The notes beneath the pieces were generated by a model, which was not told the DNA's origin, did no database searches, and saw nothing but the letters and a program-made list of their open reading frames with translations. The position numbers and the translations under genes are program-made. DNA of 64,000 nt. Origin: Steinernema hermaphroditum (lineage: Eukaryota > Nematoda > Chromadorea > Rhabditida > Steinernematidae). Every line of letters begins with the position of its first letter. Position 1 is the stretch's first letter. This document shows, piece by piece, positions 44,682 through 58,559 of the stretch. Location of the stretch: NCBI GenBank assembly GCA_030435675.1, contig JAUCMV010000006.1, forward strand, positions 310,001 to 374,000. Reading direction: 5' to 3'.

Positions 44682-45468
44682 TCTCTTCTCTCCCAGCATT
44701 TCCGGAACATTCCACATGCGCCAATACACACATCTGATGCACCGTCAACATTCTACCTGTGTTATTTTATTTATTTTCGGTTACTAGTCATCGGCCTTTC
44801 TTTAACCTTGCAGTCTCCGTTGCCTTGTTGGGGTTTATGGTATAAAGCAAATTATTCTATTCTCCACATAACACATTCACTACCATATCATCTTTATTTC
44901 AACATAACACTTCGACAATACACGCGACCATTTGTTTTGATACATATTCTTTCCAAACGTGACGATCACCTTGTTGGATTGCATAGACAGATTAAAGCTA
45001 TTGTTGATGTCTATTTGCACAAGGTCGATTCCCACCATTGCGAACCGGGCCTTCTGAGAGCAAATGTTCAATGGATCAATAATCTTTTTGAAATTTATTA
45101 TTGGTAGTTTTCGCTTTTCGTTATAACAACATTGAACTCAATAACAAAGTGATCACTTTGGTCTTTTTGGCACAGAGCAGCGTATCGGAAAATAATAAAA
45201 AAAACAACAATAAATACTCTATCGTCTATCGGGTGTCTCGCTTAAAGAGAGAGGGGGAAGGGGTGAGATGCTGATCACAGAGCGGCGGGATACGGGTCGC
45301 TTTTCTAATCGATTTGCTACGTAAGGCGGAGAAAGAACGTTGTGAATGAACGGAATGCTGTGTTTGGGTTACGGTAGCCCGTTGCCTATCCGCTGCAGCG
45401 GAGGATTCGCGCCACTACCCTTCGTCAGCTTCGCCAGAACGACAGGGTCGGTAAGTAGTCTTTTCTGA
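44682..45468. other. Shared 3' intergenic region of atf-6 and dyc-1
   Basis: AT-rich, with AATAAA-like signals near 45190-45215. No gene seen. The two genes converge here. Confidence 0.5.
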
Positions 45469-48400
45469 TCAACTTGCTGGTTCCGACTGAAACAAAAAGT
45501 GGTTAGAGTCAGCCGGGGGATTAGTTAGCGACCTGCGCACAGAGTCCGGATCCGGCATGATAGGCGCCGCCCTGCCACCACCGCCACCTGTGATTGGAGG
45601 TATTTGAGAATCGTTGTTGTTGATCGAATCGTCAGGCAGCGATTGCTTTTGCATGGGTGGGTCCTGTAAGTTGCGTCCAAGTCGTGGGATTTCTGTCATT
45701 TTCCGTCTTACCAGACTCCAATACGTGTTGTTCAGCTGCTTGTCCATTGTCATAGCGGTGGCGGCAGGGCGTACCGGACCGTTGGCCTTTGAAGGGCCAC
45801 CCGCGGCAACAACCTCCACCAGCGGCTGCTCCTCGAGATCCATGGACATGGCACGAAGGGTTCGTTTGCGGAACACATCTACGCTCGGCTTCAAAGCGAT
45901 TTGATTAGTTTGGTGGGGCCAAGAGCAAAGCTTCTACGGTACCTGTTGCAAAAGTGGCTGAGACACTTTGATCGGAGGATACATGGCGGTGACGATTGAT
46001 GAAGAAGCCACGGGCACTCCGGTAGGAGGTCGACCAGTAATACTTCCACTTCTGCGTTGGTCCTCGTAGACCACTTTGTCGCGCTGCCGTTTCCGAGGGC
46101 TCTCTGCCTCTGCAGTCAGTTTTCGCTGTTGTGCGAGGTCCGCTTCTGCAATTTACAACGCATATTTGACAACATAGCAAAAGATCGGCCATTTATTTTT
46201 TAGTAGCCAATTTTTGTTAAGACATTATTAAGAAGCTTATCTACTAAAATAGAACCTTAGTACGTTTAGCGTTCTAGATCAGCATAATCATGTGAAGACC
46301 TACATATTCGATCGCCGGACTTACAAGGTGATCTATACCTCCGTCTTTCTGAAATTTACGAATATTGTTTGGGCATACAATAAAATAGTTCAAATTGAGT
46401 TTTTTGAGTTGGTTCATAAGATGGTTCAAAAAATGCTTATTTTGCAATAAAAAGAGCACAGAAATCATGACCTAATTTCTTAATATTCACAGATTTTTGT
46501 TGAGTGGCCCGTCTAAGTCGGCAGTGTAAGTTGTATAACGTATTTAAGTTTCCCGTTGAGTCAACAACGGTTTGTTTAAGTCGATAAATTGTTTAATACT
46601 TACCAATCTGTTCTTCAGCTATTGGCGTGTCCACATCAGCAATCGGAGGATCTTCACTTTGTCCGCTGCCACCCGCTTGGGTGAACCTTCTCTCTCGAAG
46701 CTTCGGATTGAACGACATTCTCGAAAAGTCCTTCTCGGCAAACACCCCACCTATCCTCCCACTACTCTTCTTAGACAATGTCGGGGACGATTGAGATGTT
46801 CCTGGCTGTTCGTCATCTTCTATTAGCCTTTGTGGTATCGCCGGTGGCCTTATCAGTGGCACTTGCTGCTGCTGACCAGTGAACGGATTTGTCGTAAAAA
46901 AGTCGGCGACGTTGTTCATCGCCGCCTGAGGGTTTGTCATAAGGATGTTCAAGTTGGGGTACGTTGTGTCGGAAAGAGGGATTTTTGGGGCTCTCAGGGC
47001 TGTGGCCCCTTCATACTGGTCGGAGCTGCTATAGTCAGTAGTATCTTCGGTAGCGGATTCGGGTTCGGTTCGGGCGCCGGGATCTTCAGCACCACGACGA
47101 CGTCTTCTACTCGTGGGTGTGGGTTCGGCAGATTTGGGAGGTAGCGAGCCAGCTCGTAGATCGGCTAATGTTTGGAGCTAGAGAAAAGATATGAGTGATG
47201 AGTATATGATAATAGGCATACTTGATATGGCTTGTGTGGATTGATAGGTTGGGGACCGGGTAACCTCACATCGTCCTTTCTCCTGTCACAGGAGGATCTC
47301 GTTTCTTGTCTACTTCTTGACTGATATGTCTAAAACAAGCAAATACTAAAAAATTGGTTGAAGTTTTAAACAAAATCCACCCATACTTTAGTTTTGTGCT
47401 TTCTGCACAGAAAATAGTACATATTACTTACCGGTTCGTTCTGAATTTCGCTGGTAATCTTTGTCTCTAAATTCTGCAGTCTCGCAACGAGCGCCTGGAC
47501 CTGTTCCAGCAGTTCCCGGTTCGTGTTGAGCAACTGATGAGTTCTCGACTGAAAAACACCTTCTCACTATTCTTCCCAAGCTGTGTTCCCCCACCTGGGC
47601 CTCGATTCGCGCAGTCGTCTCTGAAGTGAGCTGATCGCGAAGAAGTTGCACCTGACAGCTGGCCACTTGTGCCGACTGCTGAGCTTGATCGAGCTGTGAC
47701 CTGATAAGCTGCTGGTTGTACTGTAAAAGAAACAAATATATTTCTTGTAAAAACAGAACTAACTTGGTCAAGTGACCGGCTCAGCTGGAGTGCTGTGGGA
47801 ACGTTGCTGCGGATGGCGTCGTCGCTACTTCCGGGTCCTTCTTGTTGAGATTGGTCGGTGTGACCTCCGGACGAGGAGGTTGGGAGTGTGGAGTGATGGG
47901 GCATTTGGAGTGTGGCATAGGGACTGATCATGACGGGAGAGCTAAGTCCGTAAGGCATCGATGTCGACGGCCCGATAACTGGCATTTGGAACTGAATTAA
48001 ATCGAAATGAGCCGAAATTTATGAAGAAAGAAAGGATGTGAACTATTCATCTAGTACAAAACCAGAAAGGCACCGAAAGCTACATCTAAGCTTTTTCGAT
48101 ATGTTTCTTAACATTGTGTAAAAAAGCTGAATTCTCTCCACCACTAGTGCTCGCCCTTCGCCCGTTAATGTGCATGCTGTTGGTGTGCGTCATCGTGAAG
48201 CCTACTCCATTAAAAAACAACCAAAAATTTCGTAGCACACAAATTTCTAACTGAGATAACCCAGTTGGCAAATATCGAACCGCCACTATCTCACCTTTAA
48301 GATACGTCTCTTTATGATTTGTTACAATAATCATCTGTCCAGCAGTAAATGCCCCGCAACTAACAAGAATTGGCTGGTTTGAAGACAAAAGCCGATATCA

Positions 48401-51400
48401 ATTTGATCTCATAGAACACCGCCCATCCTTCAATTTTAAAAAATCATCAATAAAATACTTTAACAGGTAGAATGGGAACAATTCGTCAACTTAAGTTGAA
48501 GTGTGAATGTTATAACAAAAGAGAATATCATTGTCCTTTGAAGCTCCAAGTTCATTGTCATTTGTTTAATCTGAATTCCATATCAAGCAGTGAAAACTGT
48601 TCAAAAGTCACGGATATGGGGTTGTGCTATGAGCTGTTACCTTCAAAAGGATTTTTCCCCGTGATAAGGCAAATGGAAACATGACCCAGTCGTTCCTCTG
48701 ACCGCGATCAAGATCGAAAAGTACTCTTGATTATCGCATTGGAAAATGTGTGAATCGATAAAGCAGCTTGTGGTGAAGTGTAATAATGTGAATGTCCTTC
48801 GAAAATTCTAGCCCATTATCCTTTCATATGGATGAACTATCAGCCTTCAGTCATTGAGTTCTTGATTGTTTCACTGAACTTCCAAAGTGCAAACTTACTG
48901 GATAGTATTGTGCATACTGTTGCTGAGCGTTAGCGTCCAACGATTGAACTGACGGGAATGCGGCGATCGGAATTTGAGGATTCCAAGTGTGCGAATGGGG
49001 GAGTGTATTCGAGCCCGACGGGATACCGTAGCTCCTGAAATTGATTGATCACCGACCACGGTCGCGCCTTCACACCTCTTTTTCGTTCATAATTGATGTG
49101 TTGTCGTGTGACAGGATGTTTTTCTTTCCAAATGAAACAGCTGGTGAAAGCTTTTGGGCTTCCATGTGTTACGATTACGTCAATTGTCGATCGACTTCCC
49201 TCTGTCTAATCCATTTTTCGGCTTGTTTGTTTTTATCTGAACACGACCAAGGCAATGTCGGATCCATACTTCTTCCGCAGTCAAAACACACAGCTCCACA
49301 AGTTCGTTGATCAAAAAGTGGTTTAAAGAGGAGCTGCAGCACAAAATAACGCTGCAGAAAAAAAGTGGGTCTCCATTCTTTCGATATCACCCAAGGTTGT
49401 TTGAATTTCAGAGCAAGAAAACAACATGGAAAAGCTGTGAACATAGGCTATGAACGGTGACAAACATATGTATACTTTCTACACGCGAATTCTACTGCCT
49501 GTTGTATATCTCTTTTTGAGGATATTTTGCAAGACCTCGAAGAATGATGGCGACATGGTTCCTTCAGCATTGGCGTTCTTTTTTGGTATTGAATTCAGGA
49601 ACACTTACGGTTGAGTAGGCTGAGGCTGAGAGGTTTGAGCAGGGATTGCCTTTCCTTGAGAATCTACCCTCGACGTAGTCGGCTGGGGATTGGGTCCTTG
49701 TCCAGACGTCTGCGGAGCATTTTCGATTGCTGTACTCTGACTAGAGGACACGTCCGAGCTGACCTTCCGGGGCATGAACTAAACCATCGCGTGTTTTGTT
49801 TGAATAGTGTATGCAGAACCTACTATTGAATGGCGTTTTCCCGTGAAAGCCGTCGACGACGAGGGTTGTTGAGAAGGTTGCCTCACCGGACTTGGGGTTC
49901 TTGACACTTCTTCTACTGCCGATAACTTCTCTTCGGCTTCCAGCTGCTCCGCATCTTCTTCGCTGATCATCGAACCAGAGACTGAATTCAGCATATTGAC
50001 GGTGTGCGGAACGAGGCCCATAGGGAAGACACAGTGGGTCATTTTGCGTCGCCTCAGATCACCGGGGAGCGCTTCTGGATCGGCGGACGGAGGACAGCTC
50101 CCTCTTCGTCGCAGTGAAGAACGGTTGCATAAGAGCATAGTGGTTAGCAGACGGGAAAAAAAACGTTCACCGAGAGTGATGGCGAGCCGCTCGCAATGAC
50201 AGAGTGAGTGCGGATGATCATGAGGGTGCTGGCTGGCTGCCTGGCGGCCCCTACCCGGACGAATTCCATAGCAATCAATTAGTTGTTTTGATAGCCTCAG
50301 TGACAAATGTCTGCTAACAAGCGTCCAGCGTCGCTAAGCAGTTAAAAACGCCTGGGAACCCGAAATTGTCCTATCATCAAACCACGTGACATATCAAGAC
50401 TTCCAGCTTTTCGCTAACAGCAACTCCGACGTGACCCTCACTATGCTAAGCCTACATACGATCATTACAAAAGTCTACACAGTACAGTTGGCATAGGTTG
50501 ACTGTAAGTGAAAACACACATCGAAAATGGCAATAAAAATCGCAGGGCTTTGACTAGTGGTGTGTCAAAAACACCGGCTTACATTCGTACACGGGGATAA
50601 CTAGTTTCTAGCTGAATTTCAAAGCTTTCATCAACTAAAGTTTGAGTTTTTGACGACATTGGCCGTTTTTCGCTTGCACACCACCGTATACTTGCTGTAA
50701 ACATATTCGTATGGAACAAACTGGATCATGAAGCTCTGCGCAACGCGACAATCATAGCAGAAGACTGATCCATCGTTACAAATCGAGAGGAGCGAAAAGC
50801 TTGGAGGAGAGGAAAAACGACGAATCTGTCAAAAAAGCTTAGAGGAGAGGAAAAACGACGAGGTCAGTGCGTTCGACAAATCCAATTACTACAACAGCCT
50901 ACACCATGATAATAAAGTATTGCTGCAGTACACTACATCTCTTTTTAGTGAATCGCTGCATGTACACTTACCCTTCGCTCTCAATGGCGTACTTGGTCCA
51001 AGTTCGGCTTCATCTTGAAGCTTTTCCTGCATCTGCTCTTGGGACAGCTTGTGGCACACCTCGAACGCCTGTCCTATCGTCCTGACGACCCGCATCGCTT
51101 GACTCTAAACGGGCGTACAAATCATTTTGCGACAAAACAAATTAGGCGAATTAATGGGCTCTTCAGTATAAGATTTATTATTGCATAATGTTAGTTTTGT
51201 GTCGCTTGTTTTTTGGCGAAAACAAGAAGAAGAAGCATTGTGCCCTTCGTAGATCATCACCGAGTTATGTCCGAACGGACAACCTGTCAAAAAATCAATA
51301 CATAAGTAGGGTTCCACCTTGATGGACGGATGGAACATAAGCTACACCTGACAGCTGTGAATATACGTTCAAACGACCATATATTCTAGCGGAGAGAAGA

Positions 51401-54400
51401 GCGGAGATTTTTTTTTTGAGATTGAGATTTTTCGGATGTTTCGAATTTCAAATTTTCGCACCATAAAAACGGAACACATCGAACGTTTTCAAATTAGACG
51501 ATAATGTGCACGCGTACTAAATAAAGGGCAGCCATTAGCAGAAACCCGGCCCGAATGTCGCCGAATCTGCATGGGACAATGTGGCTGAAAAATCATGCAT
51601 GACTTTATAGGATATCGTTCAATATAAAGGGCCGATTTCTTAAATCGTTGTCAAGAATAAAAAGACCTTCAAACGAGGTTTCTGCACATCGTTATAATTT
51701 TCACCAGCATAAGAAAGCAAGACAGACTGCGCTACCACACCATGCTTATCTCTTGAGCATTTTTGGTATTAGCGTGAAAAACAAGCAGTTCAAACAGAAA
51801 TCGCGGACGATTAAAATTTCTTTCGCAATTCGAAAGTGCTATTCGATATATAACCTTTGTGACTCCTGTTGAGCTCTTATTTTCGATGGGCGTCAATAGC
51901 ACCAAACACCTCTTGACAAATTAGTGGCAACGGGGTGGGCGCTATTCCTCGAATACTCCAAATTGTACCAAAGGTTTTGGTTCCATTCCAGAAAGCGAAA
52001 AATATCATTATCCTCAGCGATATAACCTTCCTTGAGATAGTACATAGATTCCAAAAATTAGGTGGAACGAGAGCTAAGACGCGAAACGAGCATGTTAGAG
52101 ATAAAACGTGTTGGAGATAAAGCAGAGATAAAACAGTTTCAGATCGAATGCCGACCATATCTGCTCAAAGCAGCATAGATTTTAATCAAATAGTCTAAAT
52201 TGTTCAATTCTCATCAAGATCAAATACGACCACGAGGACCACGCAAAATTGGTACATGCCTCCATTTTGGACAGGTTTCTCTCCACTAATTAAAATTCCT
52301 TACTACTAGACCAAAACCTTGCAATTCGCCCACGTTTTCATCAAGTTTTCGTTTGGCCACCGTGACTAAAACTGTCAATATCGCTTCAAGGATCACAGAA
52401 TGGGCCCAGACATCTAGTCATTCAGAGAGAAGGCAAAAAAACACAAAGTTCTGCACCTCAAGCTCAGGGTCGTCGTCGACGCTCATATATTGTGGTTTCG
52501 GCGCGGACCACCGGCTGAACTTCATCTTCCTCGGCTCGTCCTTCTTGCCAGGCTTCGCCATCAGCCTCAGGTAGTAGAAACGCTGCTCCTCTGAACATCC
52601 TGCCGCTGGATCGTCACTGTCGCCTTCGTCGTGGTGCAGACGAATCATGCTGGCGGTGATGGTCTTCTAAGCTACTGTAGCGACGGCCGCCTCGCTTGTC
52701 CATCGGGCAGCGTCGCCTCGCCGGCCACCACCCCGTGGTCACAGGACGTCGTCGTCGCAGCAAAAATACGCCAAAATATAGTAGCAGTTCGTCTTCGTCG
52801 TGGCGGCGAAGGGCGGCAAAAGGCCAAACGATACGGCGCCAGCGGTGTTATGCCTGTATGCACGCGCAATGTATAGAAAAGCCACGAATGCCGGTATGCC
52901 TCGGATTTATGGCACCTTGACTGTAACAAACGAACACAAAGAGAAAAATAATAAAATGTAGTATAGGGAATTAAGCAAAAACGGTCGATGACACACTGCG
53001 ACCGCCGGAGTGCGGACGGCGAAGCTGCTTTCAGCCGGACGCACACGAGGCAGATCGCGGCACGGGGCCCCGCTGGCAGGCAGGCGATCTCACTCGCCGA
53101 TGTGAGCAGCAACTGTCGCTTTGGAGATGATTGCGAGCTCACGTTTCTCTACACACTCACATACACACAATCAACGCCGTCGCAGGGAATCACCGCCGTT
53201 TAGCTTCGTTGCCGCAGGCCGAGAGACGAGTTTTAAAATAACGGGACGTCCCGGCGATGATGATGATCGTCTATGACGTCTTCCGACGGCATATAAATCC
53301 ACCCTCTTCAGAGGACGGCAAATCGACCCCCACATCTGCTGCACACAGTCTTTAATTGGCTCAGTCAAACAAGACGGTCGGCCCGGGTGGCTGTGACGTA
53401 AATCAAGGCACGAACGCAGGTTCGTTCCCGGCGAGCACAACAGTTGACGTCAGGTGGTGACCGCTACGGTCACAATCATTTGTCAATTTCGAACTTATCT
53501 CCTTTATCAAGATTAATGGTGATGCTGCCCGCGATGCGGGGGATCTTTGGAATTTGAGCATTTTAGGAGAACTGGGCTCAAGGCAAAGATAGCCCAGTAC
53601 AGTCATATCGTTGGTGCCTCGGCCTCTACACCCAAGCCTGCTCCAGCTCCTATAATGCGAAACGTCGTACAGCTGTAGAAGCCTAGTTATAATGAAGTAG
53701 ATTTAGGTGGGACGAATCACTCACGATCACTGTTGAGAACTCTCTTTGTAGACGGGGTTAAAAATGGTACATGAAGATCGCTTGGGACCTTCACTTGTTC
53801 AAAAATGGTTGCAAGTTTTGAAACATTTTCGTTCCCATTTGCGGTAGGCAATATGAGAGTTACAGACAATGTGAAATATGATAAAAATATGATCAGATAT
53901 TACCTTGACAATACAACTGACATCAGTTCCATGGACATAATGCACAAGTTAGGCTAACAGCTCTATAGATGTTAAAGTGTACAAATGCAAATAAAATACG
54001 AATTCAAAGGCATGGGATTTGTAGCAACCTTATATTCAGCGATCATTTACTGACCTAAGATCACCATGGCTGTGCGTCCTGTTTTTGTTGATGTGACGTC
54101 GTTTATCCAAGATGCTGTAACAGGATCACACTTGTTTTTATCTTGTTCTTGTGGTTATCTGTCTTCCGGCCGGACATATGTTGACATATTTAATACCACC
54201 ATTGTGTAAATTTTATGATGTGTTCACAATCTGTACAGAGCCATTTTATAATACAATATAAAATATATGTTACCTAATCCATCCCAACACTTGCACTAGA
54301 TTCTGAGTGCTTTCCATTCTTCTAGTGCCATAGCACGACAGGCTATTCGGAATGCTAATCTCCTGCGAGACATGTTCACATTGTTTTAGTTTATGTGGCC

Positions 54401-57400
54401 CTTAGCAACAACTGCTTTTCCTTTTGCAAAAACATGGGCCCATTTCCTCCTCTAGCACTATTGAACCTCAGAACGCCGACAGAGCGAAAAGTTTCTGCAA
54501 AATCAATAAATCGCAATTCGATGAAATCGATATCGGACTCAATCAATCAACCCCGCCCGCCTCATTTGCCCCCATTTGTCCCGTAAACAGCTTGTAGCAG
54601 GCAAACGTGTGAAGCACGATCAATCTCGCCGGCATAAAGTCAAAAACTCACTTTCTTTGAGCACTTGTAGACATTGCACTTGAAGGAGTTCGACGGCCCG
54701 TCGCGAGCAATGTACGAGAAGATTTTAAGATCCTGGGAGTCATGAGATACGTAGAAGATTCTGCAATTTATCTTTACGAAATGTGTGAAATAATAGCACT
54801 GTGGTACCTATAAATAGGGTGATGCATGACAAGAAGTTTGCTTTCGTCCCATGTCTGTTCTTTCATTTGTTTCTAAATGAGAAATAATTAGAAAATGTGT
54901 GCATGACTTTAATCAACTCAAGTGGCTGTCAAGGGTTTACTCAAATCATATGATGTACGACGATTATAATAAGCTTGTTTGCAACAATATACACTCCTGT
55001 AAAAGCAATATGAAGTTAAAGGTGTGCAAAAATTGAGTATCCATTATTTCATGCGTGGTCATAAGACAAATATGCAACATCAAAGAACACTTTTTTTGTA
55101 TATGGCACAACTTTTTTTTTTGCAATTATGTGTATTCAGAGCATGCGCTTACAGTGTCACCGACCGCTAATGAGCAGGAACGTCTTGTCGTTTGTCAAAG
55201 TATCCGATTACTGAGTGCCGATAGCACCGATCAATTTTTGTTGCGACGACTGACGTCAGATCGCTCGACACTTTTGAGATAGAACCGATGGAAAAGTGGA
55301 ATTGTTTTAAAGGAAAGCCTTCTACTGGAAGTTGAACTGTGTATTTGTCCGGTACCATTACATACAGGGCTGCCTAAAAACTTTCCTGTGAGGAGGCAAT
55401 CACCGCTGCCCAACCACCCGCACCGTTACGAGAAGTCGAACTCTCGCTGAAACTCTCAAGTCTGCACCACCAGCCGAACGATGGAGCTCCGACCTTGATG
55501 CCGTGTGCTAATCCAAAAGCAGAAAAACATCGGACGTCCTGTGCGATATAATGCCGTTGGTTCGGAAAGATAAACCGTGTAAACTATGAATAATCGACAA
55601 ATTTTTTTACGTATTTCGATCTTTATGCTTTTGAGATTTCCACAACAACATCAAACGGTGGTAAGAACTTTACGAAGACTACCCGGTTTCATTTCACCGA
55701 CACTCGCATCAACGCTCTTTACAACGCATCCCTTCGCTAATGTGCGAAAATACGTCACAAATTTATTGGGTTGATGCATAATAAATGAGCCTTTTTGAAA
55801 GTAGATATTTATTACCAAAAAGGCACACAATCTAATCAAGGTATTTGCCGCTAGCATCAGCAACTTCAGCCCACTTTATGGCCCGCATTCGGATTCCTCG
55901 TTCGTAGAGTACCCGAGGTTTAAAATCGAAAAATGGTTTTGGTCAAATTTTCGACCTCTTCACCTTATTCTCAGTGGCTTTCTCTGATATCTTCATTTAC
56001 GGACGGTACAGATGACAGTAAGATAGAGCTAACAGAGCTCTATACGAACAACGAACATGAGTCTCACAGCTCAAAGTGGAGAGCCTTTGTGGGGGTCAAC
56101 TTGAAAATACACGGCCTCGGAGAGTCGTATTTTTTAGGAATACAAGGGCCATTTTTTCTACATTTGGCCTCTTTTTCCTTAAAGTAGAAATGAGCTCGTG
56201 AAGTCACTATGTGGGCATGATAGCTGTGAGCGATGGCTATCTGCTGCATGTCCCCGTTCCCTGTTATAGTACTTAACCATTTGGAAACATTGGAGTTGAT
56301 GTAACATGGTGATCCGAAACGGCCATCTTTTTGAGTTAGCCCATGCTGTGATATACGACGACCGCAGCGGTAGGTGCATTCAATAGGCAAGAACCAAGGA
56401 TGTACGTGGTAGAAGGCAGTCACCGTCCATCACACAAATGCTACCATAGGAAGTCCATACATCACTTCGTATTTCGCCATCTCGAGGTGCCAAAAAATGA
56501 TCATAAAAACAAAATAGACCCCCAACATCAAGAGGAATGTAACGGACAAGCCGCCAATGATGATGTAGAGTGAGAGCTAAATGTACTCAACAACGCACCA
56601 ATCAATTATACCCCAGGAGTAAATATTGTAAAAATAAAGGATGTTTACCAAGGGGCTCATTTTCAATGCATCAACCCAATAGTTTTGATGGTTCGCACAT
56701 ACCGCGGGCAGCACCTGACAACGCATTATTGACGTCCGTATTTTCAAAGAGTACACGTTGCACGGGGAATACACTGTTGTTTACGTAAACATATTAATAA
56801 ATTTGTTCACTTTTTGTGATGTTTTATGATTTTGGGATTTTTGTTCTTTCAATTTTATGTGCTTTCTGTGACAAACACAATCGTTAATGTGTTATATTGC
56901 CAGAGGAAAGTGAAAACCGTGATCTGATGTGACTTTAAATCACACCAGAGACGGCAGTATCCACTGAGCTAACCACGCTGATTCACTTGTGTCCTTAAGA
57001 ACAAGTTGGAAAGGGTGATCAGTGCATTTTCGTTTATAACATCTTGCGGGGTCGTTCATTTATTTCGGCAGTGGTTGGCCAGGTCATCCGTTAGCTCGAT
57101 AAGAAATGAGTTCAATGGGCGGTTGTACTTAGTGCAATGACCGCCTTGTTTTCTAGATGGCGTGGATCACAAAGTCAGCGTCGTTTCAACGCCGCATCAG
57201 GAAGGCCTTCCCTACCACTCGACTCCACAGCACCGCAGCGTGAAACTCCAAAGTTTGCGGTCACCAGTGCTGGTATTCCCCACTTCGTCCGTCGTACCTC
57301 TCCGATGCCCGCGTACACAAATAAGACTGCTAACCGTTCTACTCGGATGCAGTCTCCAACCGAAGCAAAATAAAGATGAACATCAACGGCGTAATAGCAC

Positions 57401-58185
57401 CTTTTGGTTCAAATACGACTTCCTGCAGGCTTCAATGTCACTGATTCGGAAAGGTAACTGGTGAAAAAGTGGAAAATTTTGTAATAATAATGCCCAGGCA
57501 ACGCCTATATGCAAATCGAAACCATTTCGAACACTTTTAAGTGACATTCCGGCAAAAATTCAATGTGTCCGGTAAAAGGCTATGAGCCTCTGCTTAGTGT
57601 AGTAGTAACTTGCCCCCGTATCTTGCAATATTTGGCACGTATGAAGCTAATATATGAAATTCCCAACGTCAAGTGTCACATAGTGAAATTTCCTGAAAAA
57701 AATAAAACCTCCCAAAATCCCTTAGGGGTTTTCCTTTCTTAGAGTCTAATCGAATTCCTTATTTAACAAATGCATTATTACGCCACAGGCATAAACTCAC
57801 TTTGCTTCGCTTCGCCACAACCTTCACGCCATCGACGGAAACGGTAATGTCCACGGGACGCTTCGGCACATTTCTCGCCTTGAACTCGTACTGAAAGAGA
57901 CGCGACGGTGCGCATAACGTCATTAATCAAGAAGATCGATCGCCTACTCGAACGCGCCGCATTGCGGCGACGATCTCTATACGGGTGCCGGGCCGCAGGA
58001 TCTCCATACTGCCGATGTACTGCAATGTTTCTCTAGCAATGATTAATGTCTGCGCCGACGGCGCTCACCTTGGCTTCGAAGTGGATTCCATGTTGGTAGG
58101 CGACCTCGTTGTGCAAGGGGACGCGACAGTCGTAAATGTCCTCGGCAATAATATCGTACGGACCATGACGCTTCTTGCCGGGCAT
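45469..58185 (-). CDS. dyc-1: CAPON/NOS1AP orthologue, PTB-domain adaptor of the dystrophin complex
   Basis: In C. elegans, DYC-1 works with dystrophin-complex proteins in muscle; CAPON binds neuronal NOS. Sixteen exons: 58069-58185, 57948-58019, 57801-57890, 54808-54872, 54652-54760, 50972-51104, 49824-50074, 49609-49778, 48899-49034, 47764-47991, 47595-47720, 47432-47548, 47222-47329, 46604-47177, 45943-46145, 45469-45888. They total 2919 nt (972 residues), in frame. The PTB domain spans exons 1-6: [104 protein letters not shown] coiled coil lies in exons 11-12 ([20 protein letters not shown]). The rest is Ser/Pro/Gln-rich. No PDZ-ligand C-terminus as in mammalian CAPON was seen. Exon 4 is only 65 nt. 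The acceptors of exons 7 and 16 are weak and inferred from phase. Confidence 0.92.
52457..52648 (-). CDS. dyc-1: Alternative first exon of dyc-1
   Basis: A 64-codon frame starts [18 protein letters not shown] and continues [19 protein letters not shown] to SVDDDPELE, then a GTGCAG donor in phase 0. The acceptor of the dyc-1 exon at 51104 is also phase 0, so this exon splices in frame to [11 protein letters not shown]. An in-frame TAG lies just upstream of the ATG. The isoform would lack the first five PTB exons and keep only the last PTB helix and the coiled coil. Conserved-looking charged composition supports coding. Use in vivo is inferred. Confidence 0.5.
52649..53300 (-). promoter_or_regulatory. 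GC-rich region, possible internal dyc-1 promoter
   Basis: Upstream of the alternative first exon the DNA is distinctly richer in GC and CpG than the surrounding introns. It lacks any coding frame that I could tie to dyc-1. The position suggests an internal promoter. No specific factor site is claimed. Confidence 0.3.
55766..56679 (-). mobile_element. Degenerate mariner-family element in dyc-1 intron 3
   Basis: The inverted ends TTGGGTTGATGCAT.... AATGAGCC match at about 22 of 26 positions and are flanked by TA at 55764-55765 and 56680-56681. On the minus strand near the left end lies the C-terminus of a mariner-type transposase ([20 protein letters not shown], stop at 55832-55834). Upstream of it the frame is broken by stops and shifts. 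The rest of the interior is not recognised. Confidence 0.7.
56905..56995 (-). repeat. tRNA-like or SINE-like fragment
   Basis: On the minus strand the sequence gttagctcagtggata matches a tRNA A box. About 50 nt on, ggttttcactttcc occupies the place of a B box but does not match GGTTCGANTCC. It does not fold as a full tRNA. A tRNA-derived SINE or tRNA pseudogene is likely. Confidence 0.3.
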
Positions 58186-58559
58186 TTTCTACTTTATCTG
58201 GAAATGCAGGAGTAAGAACTTCTTATTGCGCCTCCTAATCAATGAATTTATTAGGAAAAGCTGAAATTGAGTGTTTTTTATGCTTATGTGCCTAAAAGAT
58301 GTTAACAAATTGTTACTGATCTGTGGAAATGTCACTCAAGCATCAGCAAAAATCCCAAGGATTCTGTTCCGATCCATGGTGTGTTTGTCATCATTTCCTC
58401 ATCTCCTTTCAAGAAAACTAGGTAATCCATTAGTTATAGCCTCTAAAACTGAACTGTCCTAAGATCAGAAGTGCTCGTGCGAGAATTTACAGATGCAATA
58501 CGCTGCCGCAGTGAAACAATAAGCGGATGAGGCGAACCTTTATCCTCGTACAGTAAAGA

